Positions 45,549-54,164 of a stretch of DNA of 64,000 bases are shown here, piece by piece. Both the position numbers and the translations under genes were made by a program. This DNA comes from Nocardiopsis sp. N85. Its GTDB lineage: Bacteria; Actinomycetota; Actinomycetes; Streptosporangiales; Streptosporangiaceae. The stretch spans positions 124,001 through 188,000 of the forward strand of contig NZ_JARBUT010000004.1 of the NCBI RefSeq assembly GCF_028882275.1. Reading direction: 5' to 3'. Positions within the stretch are counted from its first letter, which is position 1; each line of letters opens with the position of its first letter. The notes beneath the pieces were generated by a model that saw nothing but the letters and a program-made list of their open reading frames with translations, was not told where the DNA came from and did not search any database.

Positions 45549-46601
45549 TCAGGACCGGCGGGACGCGGCCGAGGCCACCATGTGGGACAGCGCGGCGGCG
45601 GCCTCGGCCGGTAGGTCCGCGTGGGCGAGAACGGTGGTCGCGGTCTGGACGCGCTGGGCGATCATCTCCTCGACACGGTCGAGGGCCCCGGTGCGTCGCG
45701 TGATCGCCCGCACTCTCGACAGGCCCTCACCGTCCAGGCCGCGTCGGCCGAGCAGACCGCGCAGCTCCCGGCGTTCGGCCGCGGTGGCGGCCGACCAGGT
45801 CTCGGCGAACAGGACGGTCGGCCGGTTGCCCCGGACGTCGTCCAGGTTCGACTTGCCCGTGCGTCGCGGATCGCCGAAGAGCCCCAGCAGGTCGTCCCGC
45901 AGCTGGAACGCCTCCCCCAGGGGAAGCCCGTAGGCGGTGAAGGCCTCCATCAGCGTGCCCGGAGCACCGGCCATCGCGCCACCGATGCGCAGGGGATGCT
46001 CGACCGTGTACTTGGCGGTCTTGTATCGGATCACCTGGAGCGATCTTTCCGTGTCCGGCCGGGAGCCGGTGCGCAGGACCTCCAGGCACTCTCCGGCGAT
46101 CAGCTCCCTGGTCATGACCGACCACAGCTCGCGGGCGCGGGACAGGTAGGCCGCGGGCAGGCCGGAGAAGAGGAACAGCTGCGCGGCCCACGACATCAGC
46201 AGGTCCCCGGTCAGCAGGGCCAGGGCGCGGCCCCCGGCCTGAGGACGAGCCCTGTCGGTGAACGCGGCGCGCAGCGCGACATGGGCACTCGGTACCCCGT
46301 GCCGCATCGGGCTCTCGTCGATGAGGTCGTCGTGGATGACGGCCGCCGCGTGCACCAGCTCCATCGCCGCGGCGGCCCTGACCAGCGCGTCGCTGTCCGG
46401 CTGCCCGGCCGCGCGCCATCCCCAGTAGCAGAAGGCGGCGCGCAGGCGCTTGCCGTCGGCGACCGCCACGGCCAACTGCTCGGCCACCGGCGTCAGGTCG
46501 GCGTCGATGGCGAGCAGCCGGCCCGTCTCCTGTCGTGCGAACTCCCGCAACGCGGAGTCCACCCGGGTACGGAGCAGGATCTGCTCCTCGGTCTCAGACA
46601 T
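45549..46601 (-). CDS. Polyprenyl (geranylgeranyl-type) diphosphate synthase
   Basis: A 350-residue enzyme from ATG 46601. First Asp-rich motif HDDLIDES (DDxxD) and second FQLRDDLLGLFGD, in which the last Asp of DDxxD is changed to Gly but an Asp follows, a pattern common in actinobacterial GGPP synthases. GKRLRAAFCYWGW is the substrate helix, and KTAKYTVEHPLRIGG follows. It condenses IPP with allylic diphosphates. It lies in a three-gene operon with a small helper (8-nt overlap) and a DUF2236 oxygenase. Confidence 0.92.
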   Translation of the reverse strand: MSETEEQILLRTRVDSALREFARQETGRLLAIDADLTPVAEQLAVAVADGKRLRAAFCYWGWRAAGQPDSDALVRAAAAMELVHAAAVIHDDLIDESPMRHGVPSAHVALRAAFTDRARPQAGGRALALLTGDLLMSWAAQLFLFSGLPAAYLSRARELWSVMTRELIAGECLEVLRTGSRPDTERSLQVIRYKTAKYTVEHPLRIGGAMAGAPGTLMEAFTAYGLPLGEAFQLRDDLLGLFGDPRRTGKSNLDDVRGNRPTVLFAETWSAATAAERRELRGLLGRRGLDGEGLSRVRAITRRTGALDRVEEMIAQRVQTATTVLAHADLPAEAAAALSHMVASAASRRS

Positions 46602-46875
46602 CGCTCTGACCGGGCCGGGAGGCGGCCCGTCGGGCGAGCTGTTCCAGGTGGGACTCGGACGCGGGCGCGTACCGTCGCAGCGCCAGCCGGCCCCGCTGCC
46701 TCAGTTCCTCCCGGCCGTCGTGGGCCAGCTCGACCAGGTCCGACCGGACCAGCAGCGCCCTCGCTCTCCGCAGGGCCGCTCCGACACCGCTGAACGCCAG
46801 GTCGGCCACCCCGGCCGCGAACAGCACCGACTCGCCCACGTGGTCGGTCTTCGCACCGTCACCGGTGTGCGCCAC
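46594..46875 (-). CDS. Small protein preceding the prenyl synthase
   Basis: A 93-residue protein from GTG 46875 with GGAGATGGGGA upstream, overlapping the synthase start by 8 nt, so translation is probably coupled. It is Ala/Arg/Leu-rich and helical: ESVLFAAGVADLAFSGVGAALRRARALLVRSDLVELAHDGREELRQRGRLALRRYAP. No known domain is recognised. Tight overlap suggests a partner or regulator of the prenyl synthase. Composition and coupling argue it is real. Confidence 0.65.
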   Translation of the reverse strand: MAHTGDGAKTDHVGESVLFAAGVADLAFSGVGAALRRARALLVRSDLVELAHDGREELRQRGRLALRRYAPASESHLEQLARRAASRPGQSDV

Positions 46876-47684
46876 GGCATCCCCATCTCCAGATCGACAC
46901 GAAAAGGACCGCGGCGAAGAAACGGACGAAAGCTCCGGATGAAACTTTGTCCGGGCATTCGGATATCCGTCCCGGGTCCCTGCCGATTGATCATCTTCTG
47001 CAATCACCGCTTTTGTCAATGCGATGATGGGATCTGGTTCGCTTTGGCGGCGTTCGGCGGAGGGGGAATGCGAAAGAAGCGGACAATTCGAAGAGAAGGG
47101 AGGCTCGGGTGTGGGAGGGCCCGGGGCGGCCCGTGTCCCCGCGAAGATGACGCCGCCCGATGCCTCAGGGGTCGTCGCGCCTGATCAGGGTTCACGTCAG
47201 GGCGGATGCCACGGGAGGCGTGTCCGAAACATGCGGGGGAGGCCGCGTCCCGGACCGGCGCGATCGAGGGAGGGGGTGATGCGGACCGCGCGGATCCTTT
47301 CCGGATTCGCGTTCACTTTTATGTATTATAAAAGCGATATGGGAGATTTAATTGTTTTCGTGTGTTATGTTCGCTCTGGGTCCCCCCTGAAGCCGCTGTG
47401 CGGAAATGGGATCGGACGAGCGCCGGATGGGTGCGCATCCAGGACATCGGTGGGACCTGTCGGTGATGACCGCCCGCGTGTGCCCGGTGGTGTGCGCGGC
47501 CTTCGGAACCGGTCACTTCCGCGACCATCGCACGCCGGACTCGGGCGGATTCGCCCGAGCGGGTTCGACCCCTGTCGGGCGGGGGAGAGGTCCACCGGGG
47601 CCGAGGAGGACGAGTCGGTCTCGACCTCGCAGACCTCGACGGGGCCGTGGTCGGTGGTTCCCCTGGGGAACGCATCCCGGGACA
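46876..47684. other. 809-bp intergenic region with AT-rich patches
   Basis: I see no convincing gene. Two AT-rich patches (about 46985-47045 and 47310-47380) stand out against the GC-rich background; the second holds CTTTTAT-N5-ATAAAAG (47316-47334). The first probably contains the promoter of the prenyl synthase operon. The region marks the boundary between core-like and accessory sequence. Confidence 0.55.
47316..47334. repeat. AT-rich inverted repeat CTTTTAT-N5-ATAAAAG
   Basis: A perfect 7-bp dyad in one of the most AT-rich stretches of the window. Possible promoter/operator or phage remnant. Confidence 0.4.
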
Positions 47685-48419
47685 CTAGCGCACACAGTCC
47701 GCCACGGCCTGTGCCGCCTGGGCGAGGAACGGAGCCGGCGGTCTCTTCGACGACCATTCCGACCAGCCGTCCCAGGCGCCCTGCTCAGCGATCCGGTACA
47801 CCCGCTCGGCGGCCTCGGACGGGATCAGCCCGGGAATCCGCAGGGCCGCCATCGTCCAGCCGACCAGCTCTTCCACCTCGATGTACTCGTACCAGCCGGC
47901 GTCATCCCAGCCCCATCCGTCGACCCGGGTCCAGGCCTGCTCCAGCACATCCACAACGGCGTCAGCCGCCCGCTGCCGGGCGGCACCCGTCGCCGCCCGG
48001 GCAGCGTGCTCGGCGTACCCGACCAAGTCCAACGTGGACTGGAACCGGAATCTCGCGAAGAAGTCGAGGTGCTCGCCGATCGTGTCGCGAAAGGCCCTGC
48101 CCCGGCCATGGCCGCGCGAGGAGTCCTGCCATACCCACAACGAAAACGGCCAGCGCTCCCCGTCGGGCCAGGTGCGGCGGGCCTCGGTGCCGATCACGGC
48201 GTCGAACCAGCCCTGGTGGTAAGCGTTGCAGGCGGCGACGATCGCGTGCACGTCAGCGTCGGTCGCCGGTCTTTCCGGGTCTAGCCCACCCCACAGCGTG
48301 ACAAGCGAGCGTTCCACGGCGATCCTCACCGCGCGGTGCGAATCTCCCTCTTGGAAACGCCTCGTCCACGGCAGCAGCGCGCGATAGCAGGCGATCCAAG
48401 GATCCTGGTCGTTGGACAT
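47685..48419 (-). CDS. Hypothetical protein
   Basis: A 244-residue protein from ATG 48419 (MSNDQDPWIACYRALLPW). It is Trp-rich (over a dozen Trp) and mostly helical, with segments such as ERSLVTLWGGLDPERPATDADVHAIVAACNAYHQGWFDAVIG and WTMAALRIPGLIPSEAAERVY. No signal peptide or membrane segment. I do not recognise a family. It follows the M48-type membrane peptidase gene on the same strand, separated by a 20-bp-stem hairpin, so it is likely a separate unit. Confidence 0.7.
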   Translation of the reverse strand: MSNDQDPWIACYRALLPWTRRFQEGDSHRAVRIAVERSLVTLWGGLDPERPATDADVHAIVAACNAYHQGWFDAVIGTEARRTWPDGERWPFSLWVWQDSSRGHGRGRAFRDTIGEHLDFFARFRFQSTLDLVGYAEHAARAATGAARQRAADAVVDVLEQAWTRVDGWGWDDAGWYEYIEVEELVGWTMAALRIPGLIPSEAAERVYRIAEQGAWDGWSEWSSKRPPAPFLAQAAQAVADCVR

Positions 48420-48459
48420 CGGGGTACAGACCAACTTCTTCCATGCCCGGTTGATCGGG

Positions 48460-48504
48460 GGCTCTGGTGTGTGCCGGGATCGCCTCCCGGCACACACCAG
48501 AGCC
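48460..48504 (-). terminator. 20-bp perfect hairpin, probable terminator; core repeated at 58250
   Basis: Perfect 20-nt arms (48460-48479 and 48485-48504) enclose a TCGCC loop just past the M48 gene stop. The inner 32 nt (48465-48496) recur exactly at 58250-58281. Confidence 0.75.
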
Positions 48505-48534
48505 TCCATCACACTTTGCGCAGGACACCCGCTG

Positions 48535-51108
48535 TCAGTTCGAAGAGCAGTAGGAGCGCACCGCGTCGAACAGTTGTCCGCTGGGGGTGCCGGATTCGCC
48601 CAGCGCGGCCCGGCCGAAGGCGGCCAGGACGGGATCGCCGCTCGAGGCCAAGGTGACGGCTCCGGCCTCGGCATCGTTGAACAGTAGCGCAGGTGCGGTG
48701 CCGTGGACCCTCAGATCCATGCTGGTCTCGGCGCCGGTGCAGGTGTCGTCCCGGCTCAGAGCCGCAGGTTCCACCTGAGAGAGCAGGGACGGCCGCACGT
48801 CGGCGTCGATACGCGGCGCCTCATTCTGGACGACGGTGACCACCGCCGAACCAAGAATCATCGTGGCTGCCGCGACCGCCGCCAAGGCCCCGACGGTGTT
48901 CCGCCTTCGCCAAGGAACGGTGGGGTTCCATCCGTCGGTTGTGCGCCCGTGCGCTCCAACCATCGAACGCAGCCACGAGCCGGCGGACGCCCCTGTGCCG
49001 CACAAGAGCAGCAGGACGGGCAAGCCAACCTGGACAAAGGCCGCCTCGGCGTATCCGGCCAGCAGGGCCCGCGTCGTGACACCCGGGCACTTCGAGGGCG
49101 CCTCCGTCAGAAGGCACACAGTTCCCTCGAACATCACGGCGTAGACGAGGGGCTCCAACGCCAACAGCGTGAGCACAGCCACGGCGGCCAGGCAGGGCCC
49201 CGTGCTCCGGAGGCCGTCTCCCTCGAACCATGCCCCCAGGGTGACGCTCACGGTCGCTGCGGCCAGCAGGATCAAGAGCAGGATGAGGACGATGGACAGG
49301 GATCCCCCAGCGAGGCCCACGGCGACCGCGACCAGGAGAAGGGCCGCGTACAGGCCCGTGAGAGCACACCCGGCCACGATGGGCGTGAGGGGGTGGCGGT
49401 CCAGCCCATGTACGCGTGATCCGCGCATCAGGCCGATGAAGGCGAACACGGTTGCACAGCCAACGGCCGCTGGAAAGCGCCAGCCCGACATGAACACGGG
49501 GACCGGGGCTACCAACAGGGCAACCCAGCCTCCGTCGGCCTCAGCCCCGAGGACTCCGTTGAAATGGACCCATATCCCGAATCCGCAGCCGAACACGGCC
49601 GCTCCGCAGGCCATCCCCACGAAGCACACCGCTCGCTGGCGTCCGGCGGTGACCAGCCATGCTCCCGCGCACAGCGCGGCCCACCTCAGGAACAGCAGAC
49701 ACAGCCCCCACAGCATGAGGACCGAAACCACGGCCAACAGGGGGTTGGACACCAGCAAAGCAAGCCAGGAGACCCCGAGTTGAACAGGCGGCAGGAGACC
49801 AAGAAGGATGCCAGCCGTCAGCGCTGCGGCCGTCCTTCTCCAGCGGCGAGTACCGTTCGGGGCCGAGTGGACCGCATTCCATACGATCGCTGTGATGAGG
49901 GCGCCTACCGGCGCGCCCACGACCACGGCTGTGGTGACACCCCCCTCCGAGCCTTGGGCGAGGCCGATGCCACCTGCGGCGCTCAGATGCAGGTGGGCGG
50001 CGCTCAGCGCCAGGCCCGCGATGGCCAGGTCGACACCGCTGACCGTGGTGAGCCGTCTCGGTTCGTCGAGCACGTCCAACCGGGAGCGGTGGGAAGGGTG
50101 GTACTCGCGTCGTCTGCGCCACCATCGTCGCAACCGGGAGCTTGACTGCGGGCGCTGTGCTCGGGCCAGGAGGTCGCGTAGACCCTCCTCGACCTGATCG
50201 GCTTCCGCCGCGCGCACGTCGGCGTAATGCTCACGTGTGCGCAGGACCCGGGCCCGGGCCGCTTGCAGCAGCAGAAGGGCGACGGCCATGAGAAGCAACC
50301 CCGGTAGTGCATTGCCGAGCAAGATGGTCGAGGAGTCGAGGACGACGACCGAATAGAGGGCGGCGAACACGTAGAGGGTCAGGGGGCCGGTGTTCAGAAG
50401 GACGAACGCCCACCATGAGGACATCGTCAGGTACGTGATGTCGACGTCCCGGTTGCGCAGGTGGGCCGCCTCGTGCCGGATCACCGCCAGGGCACGCTGG
50501 TCGAGCCCTCCGCTCTCCCCCGGGACGAGCAAGGAGGTGTCGACGGCTATGCGATACCGGCCGAACGCGCCGAACACACGCGCCCCGCCCGCGGTTCCCG
50601 GAGTGGTGAGGAGCTTGAGCCGCTTGCGGGAACCATCCAGGACTGCGTCCACCTCCCGTTGGGCCGCCCGCACTCCGCTGTCCTGCGAGAGTCGGACCGG
50701 GCGCAGCCGCCTCTGGAGAAGGAGCGGGTACAGCGCGTATACGGCGATCGTCAGGCCCGCCCACACAAGCCCGGGGGCGACCATCCACAGCAGGACCTGA
50801 CGGTCCTTGGCTGCGGCACAGTCGACGAAGTCGTTGAGGAGGGCCTGGTCGGAAAGCCGGTCGACGTCTGCGCGCGCCTGGTCGGCGCAGGCCGCTTGGG
50901 CGGCGCTACCGGTCGTGTCCGCGCCGAGGAGCGGCAGGATCGGCACGAACCAGAACGCGATGTACATGGATCCCACCGCGGCGACCAGGATGATCAGGGA
51001 GAACCGGATACTGGTCGCGCTGGGCAGCAAGAACGGATCGTAGCGTCGAGGGCTTCCGGGAACGGTGCCCGTGGTCTCAGCCAGAGGAGTCCGCACCGAC
51101 ACCGCCAT
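48535..51108 (-). CDS. Large polytopic M48-type metallopeptidase
   Basis: An 857-residue protein from ATG 51108. The zinc motif RHEAAHLRNRDVD (HExxH) is near residue 215, and the downstream REHYADVRAAEAD supplies the third, Glu ligand, as in HtpX/Ste24-type M48 peptidases. The catalytic part is flanked by membrane segments and followed by a 450-residue tail with about ten further hydrophobic helices, much longer than HtpX (about 290). The final 110 residues are extracytoplasmic-like with Cys (DDTCTGAETS, RSYCSSN). It overlaps the upstream one-TM gene by 32 bp. It may process a membrane protein; target unknown. Confidence 0.85.
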   Translation of the reverse strand: MAVSVRTPLAETTGTVPGSPRRYDPFLLPSATSIRFSLIILVAAVGSMYIAFWFVPILPLLGADTTGSAAQAACADQARADVDRLSDQALLNDFVDCAAAKDRQVLLWMVAPGLVWAGLTIAVYALYPLLLQRRLRPVRLSQDSGVRAAQREVDAVLDGSRKRLKLLTTPGTAGGARVFGAFGRYRIAVDTSLLVPGESGGLDQRALAVIRHEAAHLRNRDVDITYLTMSSWWAFVLLNTGPLTLYVFAALYSVVVLDSSTILLGNALPGLLLMAVALLLLQAARARVLRTREHYADVRAAEADQVEEGLRDLLARAQRPQSSSRLRRWWRRRREYHPSHRSRLDVLDEPRRLTTVSGVDLAIAGLALSAAHLHLSAAGGIGLAQGSEGGVTTAVVVGAPVGALITAIVWNAVHSAPNGTRRWRRTAAALTAGILLGLLPPVQLGVSWLALLVSNPLLAVVSVLMLWGLCLLFLRWAALCAGAWLVTAGRQRAVCFVGMACGAAVFGCGFGIWVHFNGVLGAEADGGWVALLVAPVPVFMSGWRFPAAVGCATVFAFIGLMRGSRVHGLDRHPLTPIVAGCALTGLYAALLLVAVAVGLAGGSLSIVLILLLILLAAATVSVTLGAWFEGDGLRSTGPCLAAVAVLTLLALEPLVYAVMFEGTVCLLTEAPSKCPGVTTRALLAGYAEAAFVQVGLPVLLLLCGTGASAGSWLRSMVGAHGRTTDGWNPTVPWRRRNTVGALAAVAAATMILGSAVVTVVQNEAPRIDADVRPSLLSQVEPAALSRDDTCTGAETSMDLRVHGTAPALLFNDAEAGAVTLASSGDPVLAAFGRAALGESGTPSGQLFDAVRSYCSSN

Positions 51109-51586
51109 CGGGCTGATCCGGGGACAAGAGTTCGGCGATGATCGCCTGTGCCAGCCGCTCCGCTTGTTCCGGCGGTAGACCTGCCTTCACAGCGTGGTCG
51201 TTGACGGACACGATAACGGCCGGGGCCTCCTCCAGAGACAGGGCACGCACGACGGTATCGGGTCCGGCCTTCGGGCGCCTCCGAACCCGCAGCACCCGCC
51301 CCACCCACTGCCAGGCCCGTTTCCACCACGGCCGGGCCACGGCGGTGAGCGATTCGACCGTCAGATCGTGGAGCACGGTGAGCACAATGCCAGCGACGAC
51401 CCCGATGACGACTTCGCCGAACCCGAGCGGGTTGTCCTCCGCACGGTTGGCTCTGCCGCGCGCGAAGTACTCGTCGCGGACGCGCGGGTAAGCGGAGGTC
51501 TCGTCCGGAGCGACACGGGCCACAACCGACCTTGCCACGTCGTCGATGGTGGCGGATCGCCCTGTGGGGGTAGGGATCTCGGGCAC
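51077..51586 (-). CDS. Small membrane protein overlapping the M48 gene
   Basis: A 169-residue protein from GTG 51586 with GAGAGGAC about 8 nt upstream. One hydrophobic helix (GFGEVVIGVVAGIVLTVLHDL, about residues 55-75) separates a charged N-terminal part from a basic segment (ARPWWKRAWQWVGRVLRVRRRPK) and a C-terminal acidic domain. No family recognised. The 32-bp overlap with the peptidase start implies coupled expression, and it may be its substrate, inhibitor or partner. Confidence 0.75.
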   Translation of the reverse strand: MPEIPTPTGRSATIDDVARSVVARVAPDETSAYPRVRDEYFARGRANRAEDNPLGFGEVVIGVVAGIVLTVLHDLTVESLTAVARPWWKRAWQWVGRVLRVRRRPKAGPDTVVRALSLEEAPAVIVSVNDHAVKAGLPPEQAERLAQAIIAELLSPDQPDGGVGADSSG

Positions 51587-51708
51587 CGAGCATGTCCTCT
51601 CAGCCTCTGTCCTGAAATCGGACGCTCAGGCTACGTCCCCAGCACTAACCGTGTCAGCAAAAGGCGCTCCTTGGCACAATCCGGCCATGGGGTCATAGCC
51701 CCTGAGCT

Positions 51709-51747
51709 TTCTAATCCGATGGCCGCAGGTGCGAATCCTGCCGGGTG
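51709..51747 (+). repeat. tRNA 3'-end fragment A (remnant attachment site)
   Basis: TTCTAATCCGATGG, then the T-arm GCAGGTGCGAATCCTGC and CGGGTG. It matches the 3' half of a tRNA-Arg(UCU)-like gene, with one T-loop change, and is cut before the CCA end where IS3 sequence begins. No 5' half is present, so it is not a functional tRNA. Confidence 0.75.
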
Positions 51748-51816
51748 GTGTGTCCTGCGTTCTTCGGAGTCGAATTTCTGGATCCTGGGACCACGTGACC
51801 CTTGAAGGAGGGCATC

Positions 51817-52633
51817 GTGGGACGTCGTGGATACCCCGCCGAGTTCCGCCGCAAGGTGCTGGACCTGGTCCAGGCCGGACGTAGCGTCGCGGACGTGGCA
51901 CGCGATCTGGGCATCAGCACTGAGACGATCTACGCCTGGCGGCGCCAGGACCGTATCGACCGAGGTCTGGCCCCGGGCCTGACCAGCACCGAGAAGACCG
52001 AACTGGCCGCAGCCAACAAGCGCATCGTCGAACTGGAGGCCGAACCGGCCATCCACCGCCGGGCCACTGAGCTGCTGGGGAAGGTGGTGCCCCAAAAGAC
52101 GGTTCGAGGCGATCACGGTGATGGCCGCCGAGGGACATCCGGTCCAGGTCGCCGTCCGGGTCCTGGGGGTATCGGAGTCGGGGTTCTACGCCTGGCGCGA
52201 CCGCGGACCCTCGGCCCGCTCGATCCGACACGTGCTGCTCACCGACACCATCCGCCAGATCCACGCCGCGTCCAACGGCGTCTACGGGGTGCGGCGGGTG
52301 CACAAGGAGTCCGGCCTGGTGCCCTCGATGGGATCGATCGGGGACTGCTACGACTGTCAGTCTTCTTGCACCGGATCCCGCAAGGATCGGGTAGTCCCGG
52401 CCGCACCGCCGAGGGCAGGGCCAAACGCGAGATCATCCGGTGCCTCAAGCGGTATGTCATCCGCGAGGTCTGGCATTTACTCCGCCCAGCACCCCGAGCA
52501 GCTCTTACCGGGAGTTGACAACTATAGGAGCGTCAATGCCGTCATCGAGTCGTTCTGGTCGCGCATGCAGGTCGAGTTGCTGGATCGGCGCAGGTGGCGA
52601 ACTCGTTTGGAGTTGGCCAACGCGATCTTTGAG
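51817..52633 (+). pseudogene. IS3-family transposase, decayed (orfA and broken orfB)
   Basis: orfA begins at GTG 51817 (SD GAAGGAGG) with GRRGYPAEFRRKVLDLVQAGRSVADVARDLGISTETIYAWRR and a leucine-zipper-like ANKRIVELEAEPAIHRRATELL. orfB is in the +1 frame from about 52095: RRFEAITVMAAEGHPVQVAVRVLGVSESGFYAWRDRGPSARSIR. The DDE domain is mostly deleted: GVYGVRRVH jumps to GLVPSMGSIGDCYD, is broken by about 180 nt of foreign sequence, and resumes as ESFWSRMQVELLDRRRWRTRLELANAIFE before the ISL3 insertion. It cannot encode an active transposase. Confidence 0.85.
52347..52518 (+). pseudogene. Fragment of IS110-family transposase inside the IS3 remnant
   Basis: In the orfA frame this stretch encodes GRTAEGRAKREIIRCLKRYVIREVWHLL, the typical C-terminal helix of IS110/IS116/IS902 transposases, ending at a stop near 52518. 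It sits inside the IS3 orfB, so it arrived after IS3. Confidence 0.6.
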
Positions 52634-54057
52634 GGCTCTTCGCAGTTGAGGGTGTAGCGCCGGTGGGCGGGTCGGTCCCGGGATAGACGTCGAGGTCTCC
52701 CGAGGATGGAAGTTCTCACACTGCCCATCCGGAAGACCTCGACGTGGATGACACTACCTTCGCGTGCCCTGACCTGACCACGTTCTGCCGTCTCGACGAC
52801 CTCGGTCTTGAGGCTGTGGGGCAGCGTCTCGAACCCGATCGAGCGGTGCTCCTGTGCCGGGTCGTCGAGCCCGATGAGTGGTGCCGCCGCTGCGGCTGCC
52901 AAGGCGCACCGCGTGACACCGTGACTCGACGGCCGGCACACGAGCCGCTCGGATGGCGACCCACGACGTTGAAGGTCATCGTGCGCCGCTACCGATGCAC
53001 CGGCTGCGGGCACGTGTGGCGCCAAGACACTTCGAAGGCCGCGGAACCACGGGCCGGTCTGTCGCGCCGCGGACTGCGGTGGGCACTGGAAGGGATCGTG
53101 GTCCACCACCTGACCGTCGCCCGGGTCGCCGAAGGGCTCGGGGTCTCCTGGAACACCGCCAACGACGCGGTCCTCGCCGAGGGCAAGCGGGTCCTGATCG
53201 ATGACGGGCACCGGTTCGACGGTGTCAAGGCCATCGGGGTCGATGAGCACGTGTGGCGTCACACCCGCCGCGGCGACAAGTACGTCACCGTGATCATCGA
53301 CCTGACCGGCATCCGTGAGGGAACCGGACCGGCCCGCCTGCTCGACATGGTCCAGGGCCGCTCCAAGCAAGCGTTCAAGACCTGGCTAGCCGAGCGGGCC
53401 CGGGCCTGGCGCGACGCCGTCGAGATCGTCGCGATGGACGGCTTCACCGGTTTCAAGACCGCCGCCACCGAAGAGCTGCCCGACGCCGTGGCGGTGATGG
53501 ACCCCTTCCACGTGGTCCGCCCGGCCGGCGATGCCCTCGACCGGTGCCGACGCCGGGTCCAACCGGCGATCAACGGCCACCGCGGCCACAAGGGTGACCC
53601 GCTCTACTCCGCGCGCCGGACCCTGCACACCGGCGCCGATCTGCTCACCGCTGAGCAGAGGGATCGGCTCGCGGACCTGTTCGCGACCGATGAACACGTC
53701 GAGGTCGAAGCGACCTGGGGCATCTACCAGCGGATGATCACCGCCTACCGCCACCCCGACCGGGCCCGCGGCCGAGAACTCATGGCCGCCCTGATCAGCT
53801 CGCTCGGCCACGGCGTCCCGCCCCCGCTCACAGAGCTCGTCACGCTCGGTCGGACACTGAAGAAGCGGGCCGCCGACGTGCTCGCGTACTTCGAACGCCC
53901 CGGTACCAGCAACGGTCCGACCGAGGCGATCAACGGCCGCCTGGAGCATCTGCGCGGTTCCGCGCTGGGGTTTCGCAACCTCACCAACTACATCGCCCGG
54001 TCGTTACTGGAGACCGGCGGGTTCAGGCCGCTTCTACACCCTGAAATGTGATGAGCC
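52634..54057 (+). mobile_element. ISL3-family insertion sequence, complete (1424 bp)
   Basis: Terminal inverted repeats: left 52634-52657 begins GGCTCTTCGCAG and right 54034-54057 reads GGCTCATCACAT on the other strand; about 19 of 24 positions agree, both ending GGGTGTAG. It encodes a full-length transposase. The flanking 8-mers (TCTTTGAG and GGAAAAGG) do not match, so no target duplication remains, suggesting later rearrangement. Confidence 0.85.
52744..54051 (+). CDS. ISL3-family transposase
   Basis: A 435-residue, full-length transposase from GTG 52744. N-terminal zinc-finger pairs CRRCGC and CTGCGHVW, then an HTH (LTVARVAEGLGVSWNTANDAV). The DDE_Tnp_ISL3 domain has the first Asp in AIGVDEHVW, the second in VAMDGFTGFKTA (followed by VMDPFHVV) and the Glu in GPTEAINGRLEHLRGSALGFRN. 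The ORF is intact and ends 6 bp before the right end of the element, so it may be active. Confidence 0.95.
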   Translation: MDDTTFACPDLTTFCRLDDLGLEAVGQRLEPDRAVLLCRVVEPDEWCRRCGCQGAPRDTVTRRPAHEPLGWRPTTLKVIVRRYRCTGCGHVWRQDTSKAAEPRAGLSRRGLRWALEGIVVHHLTVARVAEGLGVSWNTANDAVLAEGKRVLIDDGHRFDGVKAIGVDEHVWRHTRRGDKYVTVIIDLTGIREGTGPARLLDMVQGRSKQAFKTWLAERARAWRDAVEIVAMDGFTGFKTAATEELPDAVAVMDPFHVVRPAGDALDRCRRRVQPAINGHRGHKGDPLYSARRTLHTGADLLTAEQRDRLADLFATDEHVEVEATWGIYQRMITAYRHPDRARGRELMAALISSLGHGVPPPLTELVTLGRTLKKRAADVLAYFERPGTSNGPTEAINGRLEHLRGSALGFRNLTNYIARSLLETGGFRPLLHPEM

Positions 54058-54164
54058 GGAAAAGGTCGCGCACTTCACGAAGTTGGTTTTCTCGCCGTCG
54101 GATTGTGGAATGAACTCGGTGTGCTTTCGTTAATCGGATGCGGGATGTGAGGAGTTCGCCCGAA

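Larger units (their letters stand above)
51751..52633 (+). mobile_element. Remnant of an IS3-family element
   Basis: It starts with an IS3-like end TGTCCTGCGTTC next to the tRNA fragment. It contains orfA and a broken orfB, and is interrupted by an IS110 fragment and then by the ISL3 element at 52634. The 3' end of the IS3 element is not found beyond ISL3. Confidence 0.75.

Noticed and set aside
52060..52110. Programmed -1 frameshift joining IS3 orfA and orfB
   Set aside because: orfB lies in the +1 frame relative to orfA here, and the element is otherwise broken, so decay is a simpler explanation.
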